Shown here piece after piece: positions 1-5,877 of a stretch of DNA of 35,729 nucleotides. How positions within the stretch are numbered: the stretch's first letter is position 1; every line of letters starts with the position of its first letter. The stretch lies in IMG/VR virus record IMGVR_UViG_3300010396_000076, positions 1-35,729 of that record, one strand, 5' to 3'. The notes beneath the pieces are model-generated. The model was not told the origin of the DNA and did no database searches. It saw nothing but the letters and a program-made list of their open reading frames with translations. Both the position numbers and the translations under genes were made by a program. Origin of the DNA: a virus.

Positions 1-1
1 C

Positions 2-205
2 GCCAATAAAATTACTAATATATTAAATGAAGAATTAAAGAAGTTTCCTAATTTGTGTCATTTTGAATCTTCATTCAATATAAGCATACGATTAGTTTCA
101 AATGTTATTTTGACAATTAATAAAGTAGCGGAAAAACCTATTTTAAATTTTATTAGTCAGTTTACAGATGCTTTGTTAGATGCAACTACAATCGCAGTTC
201 CTTAA
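2..205 (+). CDS. 3' end of an unidentified gene (partial)
   Basis: An open frame enters from the left window edge and runs 67 codons to a TAA at 203-205. It has no stop before that and its composition matches the coding genes that follow, so it is read as the C-terminal part of a gene beginning outside the window. The visible residues are mixed hydrophobic and polar, ending in TTIAVP. No family is recognised. It lies 14 nt before the next start, so it probably belongs to the same plus-strand operon. Confidence 0.6.
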   Translation, partial: ANKITNILNEELKKFPNLCHFESSFNISIRLVSNVILTINKVAEKPILNFISQFTDALLDATTIAVP

Positions 206-219
206 GAGAGACGAATATA

Positions 220-429
220 ATGAAACCAATTTTCGAAAACAGAAACAAAGCTGGAAGTGAAAGAGAAAAGTTTTTTAATGGTATAAAGGAAATGATTACA
301 CATTTTTCGCAACAAGACTTGGAAAGATTCCGTACCATTATTTTCAATGAGATTCACATGCGCCGTACTGGCAAAGAGAAATCTAAAGGAAAATTAATCT
401 TGCCGTCGGGCGTAGTGGGGAAAACATGA
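220..429 (+). CDS. Small hypothetical protein, 69 aa
   Basis: Charged small protein beginning MKPIFENRNKAG, with a predicted helical middle (about residues 15-50) and a basic segment RRTGKEKSKGK near the C-terminus. A purine-rich AGAGAGA stretch precedes the ATG. Its last codons overlap the next gene by ATGA, the usual sign of translational coupling in this operon. No family is recognised and no catalytic motif is visible. Confidence 0.6.
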   Translation: MKPIFENRNKAGSEREKFFNGIKEMITHFSQQDLERFRTIIFNEIHMRRTGKEKSKGKLILPSGVVGKT

Positions 430-629
430 GATTTAAGTGCAGAATATTAAAAGAACCTGGAGATTCATATTTCAAAATACAGTTTAAAATATTAGGTTTT
501 TGGAGTTTTTTAAGATCATGGCATCATGCAGCTTATGTTCATGGAACATTAGACGAAGCCATTCAAAAAGCTAATGAAATGTTAATGGATAATGAAAGAG
601 CAGCAGACGTGGGAGAAATCAGTCTGTGA
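426..629 (+). CDS. Small hypothetical protein, 67 aa
   Basis: Starts inside the stop of the previous gene (ATGA) and ends in a GTGA overlap with the next. The sequence has a basic, aromatic N-terminal half (FKIQFKILGFWSFLRSW) and an acidic helical C-terminal half, consistent with a small alpha/beta fold. No family assignment. The tight coupling on both sides supports it being real. Confidence 0.6.
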   Translation: MRFKCRILKEPGDSYFKIQFKILGFWSFLRSWHHAAYVHGTLDEAIQKANEMLMDNERAADVGEISL

Positions 630-718
630 ATGTCCATTGCCCAGATTGCACCGAAATAGATGGAACGTGCGACAAGTGCGCGTTTCACGAAGATTACCAT
701 TATGATGAGGAAAATTAA
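626..718 (+). CDS. Cys-pair micropeptide, 30 aa (zinc-knuckle-like)
   Basis: A 31-codon frame starts with GTG overlapping the previous stop (GTGA) and ends 1 nt before the next ATG, so it exactly fills the space between two genes. It contains CPDC near residue 5 and CDKC near residue 15, a two-pair pattern typical of a single zinc-binding knuckle, followed by an acidic His/Tyr-rich tail (FHEDYHYDEEN). The exact packing between neighbours and the paired cysteines argue that it is translated. The role is unknown; it could bind nucleic acid or a host protein. Confidence 0.5.
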   Translation: MNVHCPDCTEIDGTCDKCAFHEDYHYDEEN

Positions 719-928
719 ATGTCAGAAGAAAATAAACCTGAGATTGTCGATACTGAAAAAGCCGCTGAATTGATTAAGCATCTTAATGGAATGAGCCCTA
801 ATGAATTAGGATTTGCTTTTGAGAATATGAATTATGATGGTCTATTAGAGATCAATCGCATTTTAGCTCATGCTCTTGTTGCGATTGCCAATGATGTTAA
901 GAGTAAAATTAATAATAGGAGCAATTAA
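719..928 (+). CDS. Small acidic helical protein, 69 aa
   Basis: Starts immediately after the preceding stop and overlaps the next gene by TAATG. The protein (MSEENKPEIVDTEKAAEL...) is predicted almost entirely helical, with an acidic N-terminus and a hydrophobic C-terminal helix containing LAHALVAIANDV. No family is recognised. Its position in the coupled train suggests early or accessory expression. Confidence 0.6.
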   Translation: MSEENKPEIVDTEKAAELIKHLNGMSPNELGFAFENMNYDGLLEINRILAHALVAIANDVKSKINNRSN

Positions 929-1152
929 TGAAGTTGCCTAATTATATAACTTTCAATAACAGAATAATTCCTCTTCATACTATTGATGGATTTGAAATCA
1001 ATGAGGGAGAAGCTGAAACTGCAACCGTTAGTTGTGAATTTCACGTAAACCAAGATTTTAGAATCATAACTGAAGAATTTAGAACTTATGAAGAAGCAGA
1101 ATTGAGATTCACTAAATTACAAATAATTTTAGGAGCCGACCGTGGAGAATGA
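928..1152 (+). CDS. Small hypothetical protein, 74 aa
   Basis: Overlaps its upstream neighbour by TAATG and its downstream neighbour (a GTG start) by 11 nt. Alternating hydrophobic residues suggest a small beta-sheet protein with a C-terminal helix (TYEEAELRFTKLQIILG), the layout of many small phage accessory proteins. No family or active-site motif is recognised. Confidence 0.6.
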   Translation: MKLPNYITFNNRIIPLHTIDGFEINEGEAETATVSCEFHVNQDFRIITEEFRTYEEAELRFTKLQIILGADRGE

Positions 1153-1438
1153 AAAAGAATATACCGAAGAAGAGAAGCGGGAAGTCTGGAATGATTTTAG
1201 AGAGAAAAAGCGCCAAGTAATGGAGCAGCGCGAAGAGATTATGACAGCTTTCTTTGCTAAATACCAATGCGAGCCTGAAGATATGGTTCAGATTGAAGAG
1301 AAGCTATCAGCGACACAGGCGGCATGGTATGTAGTGCATAAGAAGCATGTGATATTTTGCCAGCGCTGTAAGGATGTAATAGCCAATGGAATGAAGGAAT
1401 CAGCCAATGACAAATCAATTAACGAAGATCAAGCATGA
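1142..1438 (+). CDS. Charged helical protein, 98 aa
   Basis: Starts at GTG 1142 inside the end of the previous frame. About a third of the residues are Glu or Lys/Arg, giving a long helix (EEEKREVWNDFREKKRQVMEQ), and a C-terminal pair CQRC lies around residues 74-77. The first part looks like a coiled coil. No family is recognised. It overlaps the next gene by 32 nt in another frame. Confidence 0.55.
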   Translation: MENEKEYTEEEKREVWNDFREKKRQVMEQREEIMTAFFAKYQCEPEDMVQIEEKLSATQAAWYVVHKKHVIFCQRCKDVIANGMKESANDKSINEDQA

Positions 1439-1577
1439 AGATATTTGTGAATGCCGTAAAAAAATAAATGAGTTTAGACAAGAAGTAAATCGCCAGAGAA
1501 CCACTTTTGGAAAAAAGTGGTGGCGTATTTCTTACGACACAATTAAAGCTATTGAGAAAAAATTAAATGACAAATGA
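1407..1577 (+). CDS. Small basic protein, 56 aa
   Basis: ATG at 1407 lies inside the end of the preceding gene and the TGA at 1575-1577 overlaps the start of the following one. The product is basic and helical, with CEC near residue 15 and a conserved-looking KKWWRISYDTI segment. The start context ATGACAAAT is the same as that of the next gene at 1567. No family assignment. Confidence 0.5.
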   Translation: MTNQLTKIKHEDICECRKKINEFRQEVNRQRTTFGKKWWRISYDTIKAIEKKLNDK

Positions 1578-1686
1578 ACTAATAGTACAAATTTGCGAGT
1601 TATGCTTTTTAATTCCATTCTGCATGGGATTGGGAGCTTTATCGGTGTGTATTGTATATGTTATCGTGCAGAGTATCTGCGAATGA
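1567..1686 (+). CDS. Single-membrane-segment peptide, 39 aa
   Basis: A 39-residue peptide with one long hydrophobic stretch rich in Cys (CFLIPFCMGLGALSVCIVYV), flanked by a short polar N-terminus. It overlaps the previous gene by 11 nt and the next by ATGA, filling the interval exactly. It is likely an inner-membrane peptide. Function is unknown; small phage membrane peptides often modify host membrane proteins or exclude superinfecting phage, but nothing here shows that directly. Confidence 0.5.
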   Translation: MTNELIVQICELCFLIPFCMGLGALSVCIVYVIVQSICE

Positions 1687-1865
1687 GATGCTATAAAGAC
1701 AGAACATACTGCGCTAGTCCAGAATGCAAAAATGAATGCGGGAGAAAGCTATCGAAAGAAGAGGAAGAATCAACAAGAGGCAAGAATGTTTATATTGCAT
1801 ATTCTTATTTTTGTGGTGCGCCAAAATCTAAAAATATGGAAGATATATCAGCAGAGGCTTGGTGA
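1683..1865 (+). CDS. Cys-rich small protein, 60 aa
   Basis: The frame is open upstream to 1593, but ATG 1683 overlaps the membrane peptide's stop by ATGA and is the likelier start. The N-terminal half has cysteines at about residues 3, 10, 15 and 19 (MRCYKDRTYCASPECKNECG), a pattern I recognise from small Cys-rich phage proteins that probably bind zinc. A fifth Cys follows in YFCGAP. Function is unknown. Confidence 0.6.
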   Translation: MRCYKDRTYCASPECKNECGRKLSKEEEESTRGKNVYIAYSYFCGAPKSKNMEDISAEAW

Positions 1866-1867
1866 TT

Positions 1868-2002
1868 ATGTTAAATAAAATAAAATGTTTTTTAGGTTTT
1901 CACGATAATAAATATTGGCAAGATGAAACAACAATAAGCATGTTTATATGGCGCAAGAAATGCAAGCGGTGCGGAAAGACAGGATTATTTTATAATGGAT
2001 AA
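1868..2002 (+). CDS. Small protein resembling DUF1660, 44 aa
   Basis: The 44-residue product starts MLNKIKCFLGFH and ends with CKRCGKTGLFYNG. The arrangement of an N-terminal Cys-x-x-Gly-[FH]-H segment and a C-terminal CxRCG knuckle resembles the small prophage family DUF1660. It begins 2 nt after the preceding stop. The family match is by pattern only. A zinc-binding accessory role is plausible but not demonstrated. Confidence 0.5.
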   Translation: MLNKIKCFLGFHDNKYWQDETTISMFIWRKKCKRCGKTGLFYNG

Positions 2003-2019
2003 TACAAGGAACCCCGCAA

Positions 2020-2151
2020 ATGACAGACAAAGAATTATTTAGCCGCTTATCTTTAGCTGAAGAAGAAATGTTTTTTCTCATTCAGAAATTACGCGATAGG
2101 ATTGTAGAACTTTCTGAAACAGAACAAAAACACAAGGAACTCTGCAAATGA
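2020..2151 (+). CDS. Small helical protein, 43 aa
   Basis: Charged helical peptide (MTDKELFSRLSLAEEEMFF...). Its start region ACAAGGAACCCCGCAAATGAC is repeated almost exactly before the next gene at 2148, giving each an AAGGA ribosome site 8 nt upstream of ATG. It overlaps that next gene by ATGA. No family assignment. Confidence 0.5.
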   Translation: MTDKELFSRLSLAEEEMFFLIQKLRDRIVELSETEQKHKELCK

Positions 2152-2297
2152 CCGAATCACTAACACCATTCGAGATAGGCTTTCTCCTAGGCTGCTTACT
2201 AGAGCACAAGCACCGTGACGGCCTAGAGAAAGACCTGCAAAACAGAATACAAGAGAAGTTATTAAAGATGGCTAAATATCACGGAGTGAAAGGATGA
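2148..2297 (+). CDS. Small helical protein, 49 aa
   Basis: The product begins MTESLTPFEIGFLLGCLLEH, an amphipathic helix, followed by a basic helix to the C-terminus. It starts in an ATGA overlap and ends in another. The AAGGAACTCTGCAA leader duplicates that of the previous gene. No family is recognised. Confidence 0.5.
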   Translation: MTESLTPFEIGFLLGCLLEHKHRDGLEKDLQNRIQEKLLKMAKYHGVKG

Positions 2298-2419
2298 GTG
2301 AAAACGATAATGAAATTAATTGTGACCAATGTGGAAGCCTTTGCAAATTAGATGATACGTACCTAGAGACAAACTCTGGCGAACGTATTTGTGAAATGTG
2401 CTATCAAATATTAAATTAA
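2294..2419 (+). CDS. Zinc-ribbon-like micropeptide, 41 aa
   Basis: Contains CDQCGSLC around residues 10-17 and CEMC around residues 33-36, a treble-clef or zinc-ribbon pattern (two CxxC pairs about 20 residues apart). The start overlaps the previous stop by ATGA. It resembles the many stand-alone zinc-ribbon peptides of phage accessory operons. Function is unknown. Confidence 0.55.
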   Translation: MSENDNEINCDQCGSLCKLDDTYLETNSGERICEMCYQILN

Positions 2420-2442
2420 GAATAACCAACAGCGAGCCCAAT

Positions 2443-2610
2443 ATGCAAACTAGAGAAATACAATTTTGCAATGATTGCTACGAACTAAAAGGCGATATGT
2501 GCCATACATCTGAATGTGTTTTCTGTCGAAAAACCATGAAAGAAGTCGGACAAATACTTCATGACTTGTGCATTCGTCCAGTGGTTGATGGCGAGAGATT
2601 AAAATTATAA
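2443..2610 (+). CDS. Cys-rich small protein, 55 aa
   Basis: The frame is open from 2398, but ATG 2443 carries the repeated AACAGCGAG leader and is preferred. The product has CNDC near residue 9, then CHTSECVFC around residues 20-28, another compact zinc-binding arrangement, followed by a helix ending in GERLKL. It probably belongs to the same class as the other zinc-knuckle peptides of this operon. Role unknown. Confidence 0.55.
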   Translation: MQTREIQFCNDCYELKGDMCHTSECVFCRKTMKEVGQILHDLCIRPVVDGERLKL

Positions 2611-2627
2611 CAAACAGCGAGACCAAT

Positions 2628-2786
2628 ATGAAAACATCTAAACAAATACAGATTTATATCCTAAAACAAATAACTGCGTACAAACACCGGAGAGAGCAAA
2701 CAAAAACTCCAGAAAAAGTTAGATCTTATACTGACAAAATAGTTGTCTTAAATGATCTCTTAGAATGGATGAATGAAGATAATTAA
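2628..2786 (+). CDS. Small basic protein, 52 aa
   Basis: Starts at the second copy of the repeated leader. The peptide is basic at the N-terminus (MKTSKQIQIYILKQ) and acidic at the C-terminus (LEWMNEDN), predicted to be two helices. No family is recognised; support comes from the leader and from tight spacing to its neighbours. Confidence 0.5.
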   Translation: MKTSKQIQIYILKQITAYKHRREQTKTPEKVRSYTDKIVVLNDLLEWMNEDN

Positions 2787-2803
2787 TCAACAGCGAGAGC
2801 GAT

Positions 2804-2911
2804 ATGTCAAAATTAACAGACGGGGACTTAGATGCATGGTTGGAATTAGGATTTTGGATAATATTTTTAGTAATAGCCGATCTTGCAATTATATTTTATA
2901 TTTTTAGATAA
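2804..2911 (+). CDS. Single-membrane-segment peptide, 35 aa
   Basis: Starts at the third copy of the repeated leader. After an acidic N-terminus (MSKLTDGDLDAW) it has one hydrophobic segment (FWIIFLVIADLAIIFYIF) and ends with a single Arg, so it is almost certainly membrane-inserted. This is the second single-pass peptide of the operon. Role unknown. Confidence 0.5.
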   Translation: MSKLTDGDLDAWLELGFWIIFLVIADLAIIFYIFR

Positions 2912-2920
2912 GAAACAACA

Positions 2921-3100
2921 ATGCACCGAGAAATAATTGAATATAAAACCGTTTCCAAACCTAATAACAAAGATCTTGATAAGAAAGTTAATAAATTATT
3001 AAAAGAAGGTTATCAATTATATGGGAATCCTTATGCTTTAGATTTTGATTATTCGTTTGAATATTATCAAGCCATGGTCAAATACAAGGAAACAGAATGA
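2921..3100 (+). CDS. DUF1737-like small protein, 59 aa
   Basis: The product has the layout of DUF1737: an N-terminal strand EYKTVS, a helix DLDKKVNKLLKEGYQLYG and the terminal FEYYQAMVKY, matching the family pattern of a Tyr/Val start, a Gly-Tyr/Trp turn and an ending QAMVK. It overlaps the methyltransferase gene by ATGA, so the two are probably translated together. The family has no known biochemical function. Confidence 0.65.
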   Translation: MHREIIEYKTVSKPNNKDLDKKVNKLLKEGYQLYGNPYALDFDYSFEYYQAMVKYKETE

Positions 3101-4005
3101 AGCACATGGATTTATTCAGTGGTATTGGTGGCTTTGCACTAGCAGCGAAGTGGGCTGGATTTGAAACAACTTCGTTTTGTGAAATAGATCCATTTTGCAG
3201 AAAAGTTTTACATAAGCACTGGCCAGGTGTTTTGAAATATAAAGATATTCGAGACATAGCTAATCCCGATCACGTAGATCTATTAACAGGTGGTTTTCCA
3301 TGCCAGCCTTTCAGTGTAGCAGGAAAACAAAAAGGAATTAAAGATGATAGATACCTCTGGCCAGAAATGCTCAGAATTATTCGATTGTGCCGGCCAACTT
3401 GGGTTATTGCAGAAAATGTGCCAGGAATTATACCCCACCTTGACCCCATCCTTGAAAGTCTGGAAGAACAAGGTTACTACTGGCGGGCGTATCTTATACC
3501 GGCTAGTACAACCGGCGCACCGCATAAAAGGGAGCGACTATGGATTATTGCCAACACCCACAGCAACAGATGCGAGAGCGGGAGCGATCATCGGCAAAAA
3601 CGATACGTTCAAGCTGACATCGACAGGCACCTTAAGACGCTATACGCAGAATGGCAACAATTCATCCCTGAGTCTTGGAAGGCTTTTAACGCTCAAGATT
3701 GGCTTGTGTCTTCTCCCAACTCCAACAGCTCAGAATGCGTTGAAGGAAAGACGGATAATGCTACCTTCACCCAGCGATCCGAATGGCCGCAGCCTACCGC
3801 AGAGATTGTCACACATGACTCCAGATTTAATTGGCAAAAAGATCAACCCCCAGTTCCTGGAATGGATGATGGGCTATCCGAAAGACTGGACAGAAATAAA
3901 TCCCTAGGCAATGCAATAGTGCCACAAGTTATTTACCCAATGATGAAATTAATTTATGAAATAGAAATAGAATATGTCAATCATGTGGAGGATTTGGGCA
4001 AGTAG
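3097..4005 (+). CDS. DNA (cytosine-5-)-methyltransferase, Dcm-like
   Basis: A 302-residue C5-methyltransferase that would transfer a methyl group from S-adenosylmethionine to cytosine in DNA. Motif I is DLFSGIGGFALA (5-16), motif IV GGFPCQPFS (65-73) with catalytic Cys69, motif VI ENVPG (106-110), motif VIII HKRERLW (143-149) and motif X LGNAIVPQV (270-278). All core motifs are present, so it should be active. The stretch between VIII and X, where target recognition normally lies, is only about 120 residues and low in recognisable structure. The same DNA also encodes a second long frame (3344-3907). No partner restriction enzyme is visible, so self-protection of phage DNA against host restriction is more likely than a complete restriction-modification system. 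Confidence 0.93.
   Translation: MKHMDLFSGIGGFALAAKWAGFETTSFCEIDPFCRKVLHKHWPGVLKYKDIRDIANPDHVDLLTGGFPCQPFSVAGKQKGIKDDRYLWPEMLRIIRLCRPTWVIAENVPGIIPHLDPILESLEEQGYYWRAYLIPASTTGAPHKRERLWIIANTHSNRCESGSDHRQKRYVQADIDRHLKTLYAEWQQFIPESWKAFNAQDWLVSSPNSNSSECVEGKTDNATFTQRSEWPQPTAEIVTHDSRFNWQKDQPPVPGMDDGLSERLDRNKSLGNAIVPQVIYPMMKLIYEIEIEYVNHVEDLGK
3344..3907 (+). CDS. Overprinted frame inside the methyltransferase gene, 187 aa
   Basis: An open frame of 187 codons lies fully inside the methyltransferase gene in the +1 frame. It carries motifs I recognise from phage proteins usually annotated near or as methyltransferases: SLKVWKNKV, GLLPTPTATDA (repeated later as LLPTPTAQNA) and a terminal NPQFLEWMMGYPKDWTEI. 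The DNA that reads RLWIIANTHSN in the methylase frame reads GLLPTPTATDA here, and DGLSERLDRNKSLG reads MGYPKDWTEINP. Because both frames look like conserved protein, this is kept as a candidate gene and not discarded as a shadow. Expression could be by internal ATG 3344 or by frameshift; neither is shown. Confidence 0.5.
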   Translation: MIDTSGQKCSELFDCAGQLGLLQKMCQELYPTLTPSLKVWKNKVTTGGRILYRLVQPAHRIKGSDYGLLPTPTATDARAGAIIGKNDTFKLTSTGTLRRYTQNGNNSSLSLGRLLTLKIGLCLLPTPTAQNALKERRIMLPSPSDPNGRSLPQRLSHMTPDLIGKKINPQFLEWMMGYPKDWTEINP

Positions 4006-4087
4006 GAATAGCTGATATAACGATTGAAAGAAAAATCGAGGACTTCAAGTGACCCAAAAAGATGTCAAAAATATTGTATATCATAAA

Positions 4088-4107
4088 CCCCGCCATTTCT
4101 GACGGGG
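4088..4107 (-). terminator. Intergenic stem-loop between convergent genes
   Basis: Read on the minus strand, CCCCGTC and GGCGGGG pair (7 bp including one G-T) around AGAAAT, followed by TTTATG. It sits between the convergent methyltransferase and collagen-like genes. The T-run is short, so termination may be partial; the plus-strand version has a mismatch. Confidence 0.5.
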
Positions 4108-4114
4108 AATAAGA

Positions 4115-4972
4115 TTAATCTGCTTTCAGTAAAACCATTTTAAACGTCACACTATTTGGCTCAGAATTCAAACCGATTGTTGGAGAGTTCAAGAACAATT
4201 GATTGGTGCTTGTGTTTGCAATTGTAAATACATCGCCCGCGTCTGCATGAACAAAAACATCTGTCACAGTTTCATTGGATTGCTGTTCGGGCGATAAGGT
4301 TTGATTTGAAAATGAAGAGCCTGGAACGATGATTCCATTTTTAAATAGTGAAACAGTCCAATTAGGCAACGGCGCAGGAATTGGGTTTAAATATCCTGTG
4401 ACGCCTACTGTTACATCATACCAGCCTGCTTTATTTACTTTAATTTGACCTGTCGAAGCTGCTGCACTGATGTCGATGTTTGAAGTCGCTACGATACTTT
4501 GCTCCATGAGAGCCACACCACCAGCAAGATCTGTTCCAGGAGAGGCAAACAAAGTTTGTGGCTCTATTGAGTAAGTTTCAGCAAATTCAGGTTCTGGGCA
4601 ATGACATGGACATTCTACACAATCGCCTGGCAAGCCCATTGGACCTTGTGGTCCGACAACACCCTGTGGACCTGCTGGTCCAGTTGATCCATTTTGTCCT
4701 GGCACACCTTGCTCCCCATGTGGTCCGATTGGTCCTTGTGGCCCCATTGGTCCTTGAGAGCCGTTTTGTCCTGCTTGTCCTGGCTGACCTTGCGGCCCTA
4801 CGACACCTTGAGCGCCTTGTTCACCGCTTGGGCCTTGTGGCCCTATCTGCCCTGCTGCCCCTTGTGCGCCTGGCACACCTTGCAAACCTTGCGGGCCTTG
4901 TGGGCCTTGAGGGCCAACAGGGCCAGGACAGCATTTGTTGCAATCACACGGTTTATGTTGTTCGTGAGACAT
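4115..4972 (-). CDS. Collagen-like protein with C-terminal beta domain, 285 aa
   Basis: The frame is open to 5068, but ATG 4972 has a GGAG site 9 nt upstream and is preferred. The product begins with a Cys-rich leader (PCDCNKCC), then has 33 uninterrupted Gly-X-Y triplets (about residues 17-115) rich in GPQ, then CPCHCPEPE, then a roughly 150-residue beta-rich C-terminal region ([39 protein letters not shown]). That order matches BclA-like and C1q/TNF-like trimeric proteins, in which the collagen stalk separates a base from a trimerising head. In phages such proteins are usually virion fibres. Here it lies beyond the lysis genes, so it could be a head decoration, a fibre, or a protein placed on the host surface. 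The terminal Cys clusters could cross-link the triple helix. Confidence 0.85.
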   Translation of the reverse strand: MSHEQHKPCDCNKCCPGPVGPQGPQGPQGLQGVPGAQGAAGQIGPQGPSGEQGAQGVVGPQGQPGQAGQNGSQGPMGPQGPIGPHGEQGVPGQNGSTGPAGPQGVVGPQGPMGLPGDCVECPCHCPEPEFAETYSIEPQTLFASPGTDLAGGVALMEQSIVATSNIDISAAASTGQIKVNKAGWYDVTVGVTGYLNPIPAPLPNWTVSLFKNGIIVPGSSFSNQTLSPEQQSNETVTDVFVHADAGDVFTIANTSTNQLFLNSPTIGLNSEPNSVTFKMVLLKAD

Positions 4973-5099
4973 ATTCGTTGCTCCAATAATTATGAGAAGC
5001 AAATATGTTAAGAACAATTTTATTTGAAGAAAATAATTATCAATAAAAAGTGTGTAAATAAATGGCACTTTCCCTAATAGAATTTAGGTAGAAAATAAT

Positions 5100-5342
5100 T
5101 TAATCTAATTGTTTTTTTACAATTTCGCACCAAGCCTTGTAACTTGAAAGATCAGCATAATAGGCTTTAACAACTTCGTCAGGCCTAGATTTTTGGGTAA
5201 GTTTAGAAGTATATTCCTTTGGCTCTTTCGGGAGCTGGATATTTGGGCATTGATACACAACGGGAATGGGTTTGACCGCACAGCTTGCAGTAACTGACAT
5301 TAAACACATTCCCAATATTATCTTGTCATAGAAATTCTTCAC
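5100..5342 (-). CDS. Rz1-like outer-membrane spanin lipoprotein, 80 aa
   Basis: GTG 5342 overlaps the Rz stop as GTGA and gives an N-terminus KNFYDK followed by a hydrophobic core (IILGMCLMSVTA) and Cys in VTASC, a plausible lipobox. The mature part contains Pro-rich KPIPVV and QLPKEPK, as is typical of outer spanins. The final helix carries AYYADLSSYKAWCEIVKKQ, a motif common in Rz1-like proteins of this layout. It would sit in the inner leaflet of the outer membrane and pair with Rz to fuse the membranes in the last lysis step. An alternative start further upstream (5372) would hide the signal sequence. Confidence 0.8.
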   Translation of the reverse strand: MKNFYDKIILGMCLMSVTASCAVKPIPVVYQCPNIQLPKEPKEYTSKLTQKSRPDEVVKAYYADLSSYKAWCEIVKKQLD

Positions 5343-5653
5343 GCAGAATGTTCCGCTTTTTGGATAGCCCAAGCAATTGCTTTGTCACAGTCATGCGGCA
5401 CCTTCTGTTTCATTATTTGTGAGGATTTGGCGTTTGCTAGCTGCATAGTTTTGTTCGCTTCCAGCCATGCTTTACGGGCGTCTGATTCAGCCTTGAGAGC
5501 ATCGATATGAAGCTGGTCGATTTGCTCTTTGTACTGATCCACTTGCCGCTGATATTTTAGAGATTCTTGATGTTCATAAATGGCGTCAATGATGAAAATG
5601 AGCAAGCAACCCGTTAAGACTGCAAAAATAATTTCGTTTAATAAACTGTTCAT
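5339..5653 (-). CDS. Rz-like inner-membrane spanin, 104 aa
   Basis: ATG 5653 overlaps the holin stop as ATGA, so it is preferred over 5692. The product has an N-terminal membrane anchor (EIIFAVLTGCLLIFIIDAIY) followed by a long periplasmic coiled coil rich in Gln, Lys and Ala (YQRQVDQYKEQIDQLHIDALKAE). That is the standard shape of an i-spanin. The C-terminal region (DCDKAIAWAIQKAEHSA) would contact the outer-membrane spanin encoded immediately downstream. The pair is diagnostic of a Gram-negative host. Confidence 0.85.
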   Translation of the reverse strand: MNSLLNEIIFAVLTGCLLIFIIDAIYEHQESLKYQRQVDQYKEQIDQLHIDALKAESDARKAWLEANKTMQLANAKSSQIMKQKVPHDCDKAIAWAIQKAEHSA

Positions 5654-5877
5654 TTTTGTTCGGTGTCCTTTTTTATGTAAGCGCCACCGCAAATTGCTAC
5701 GAGTGTCGCGGCATAGCCGCTAGCGAACGCGACAGGTTCGAATTTGTGATTGATTATAAAATCAGCAAGACCAACGGCACAATATAGAACCGTGAAAGCG
5801 AATCCGCTTACTCTGGCGTGGCAAAAAGTTGAACCATCAGCATTGGTAAGGATGTCTCGAAGTAATTTTAAGATCAT
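5650..5877 (-). CDS. Holin-like membrane protein, 75 aa
   Basis: Two hydrophobic segments, about residues 23-42 (VSGFAFTVLYCAVGLADFII) and 49-67 (VAFASGYAATLVAICGGAY), joined by a short polar turn and ended by the charged tail KKDTEQK. The N-terminus MILKLLRDILTNADGSTF is the form seen in many small phage membrane proteins located between endolysin and spanins. Position and topology suggest a class II-type holin that releases or activates the endolysin. It overlaps both neighbours by ATGA. Function is inferred from context. Confidence 0.7.
   Translation of the reverse strand: MILKLLRDILTNADGSTFCHARVSGFAFTVLYCAVGLADFIINHKFEPVAFASGYAATLVAICGGAYIKKDTEQK

Larger units (their letters stand above)
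2428..2806 (+). repeat. Three copies of an 18-bp gene-start cassette
   Basis: The sequences AACAGCGAGCCCAATATG (2428-2445), AACAGCGAGACCAATATG (2613-2630) and AACAGCGAGAGCGATATG (2789-2806) precede and include the start codons of three consecutive small genes. The copies differ at only one to three positions and are about 180 nt apart. They suggest duplication of a start module or strong selection on the leader, which lacks a classic AGGAGG. Confidence 0.75.

Noticed and set aside
3960-4052. Short frame reading CQSCGGFGQVG after the methyltransferase
   Set aside because: It has a good Cys pair, but no ATG, GTG or TTG start in frame after the preceding stop at 3957-3959 and no ribosome site. 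It might be reached by frameshift from the methyltransferase end, but nothing shows this.
4558-5011. Long open frames on the plus strand opposite the collagen-like gene
   Set aside because: They follow from the codon bias of Gly-Pro-Gln repeats read backwards; they have no ribosome site and low-complexity Leu/Ala/Val or Trp/Leu-rich products.
4973-5068. N-terminal hydrophobic extension of the collagen-like protein, as a signal peptide
   Set aside because: The extension ([20 protein letters not shown]...) looks membrane-like, but ATG 4972 has GGAG at the right distance and the extension lies in AT-rich promoter-like DNA without a ribosome site at 5068.
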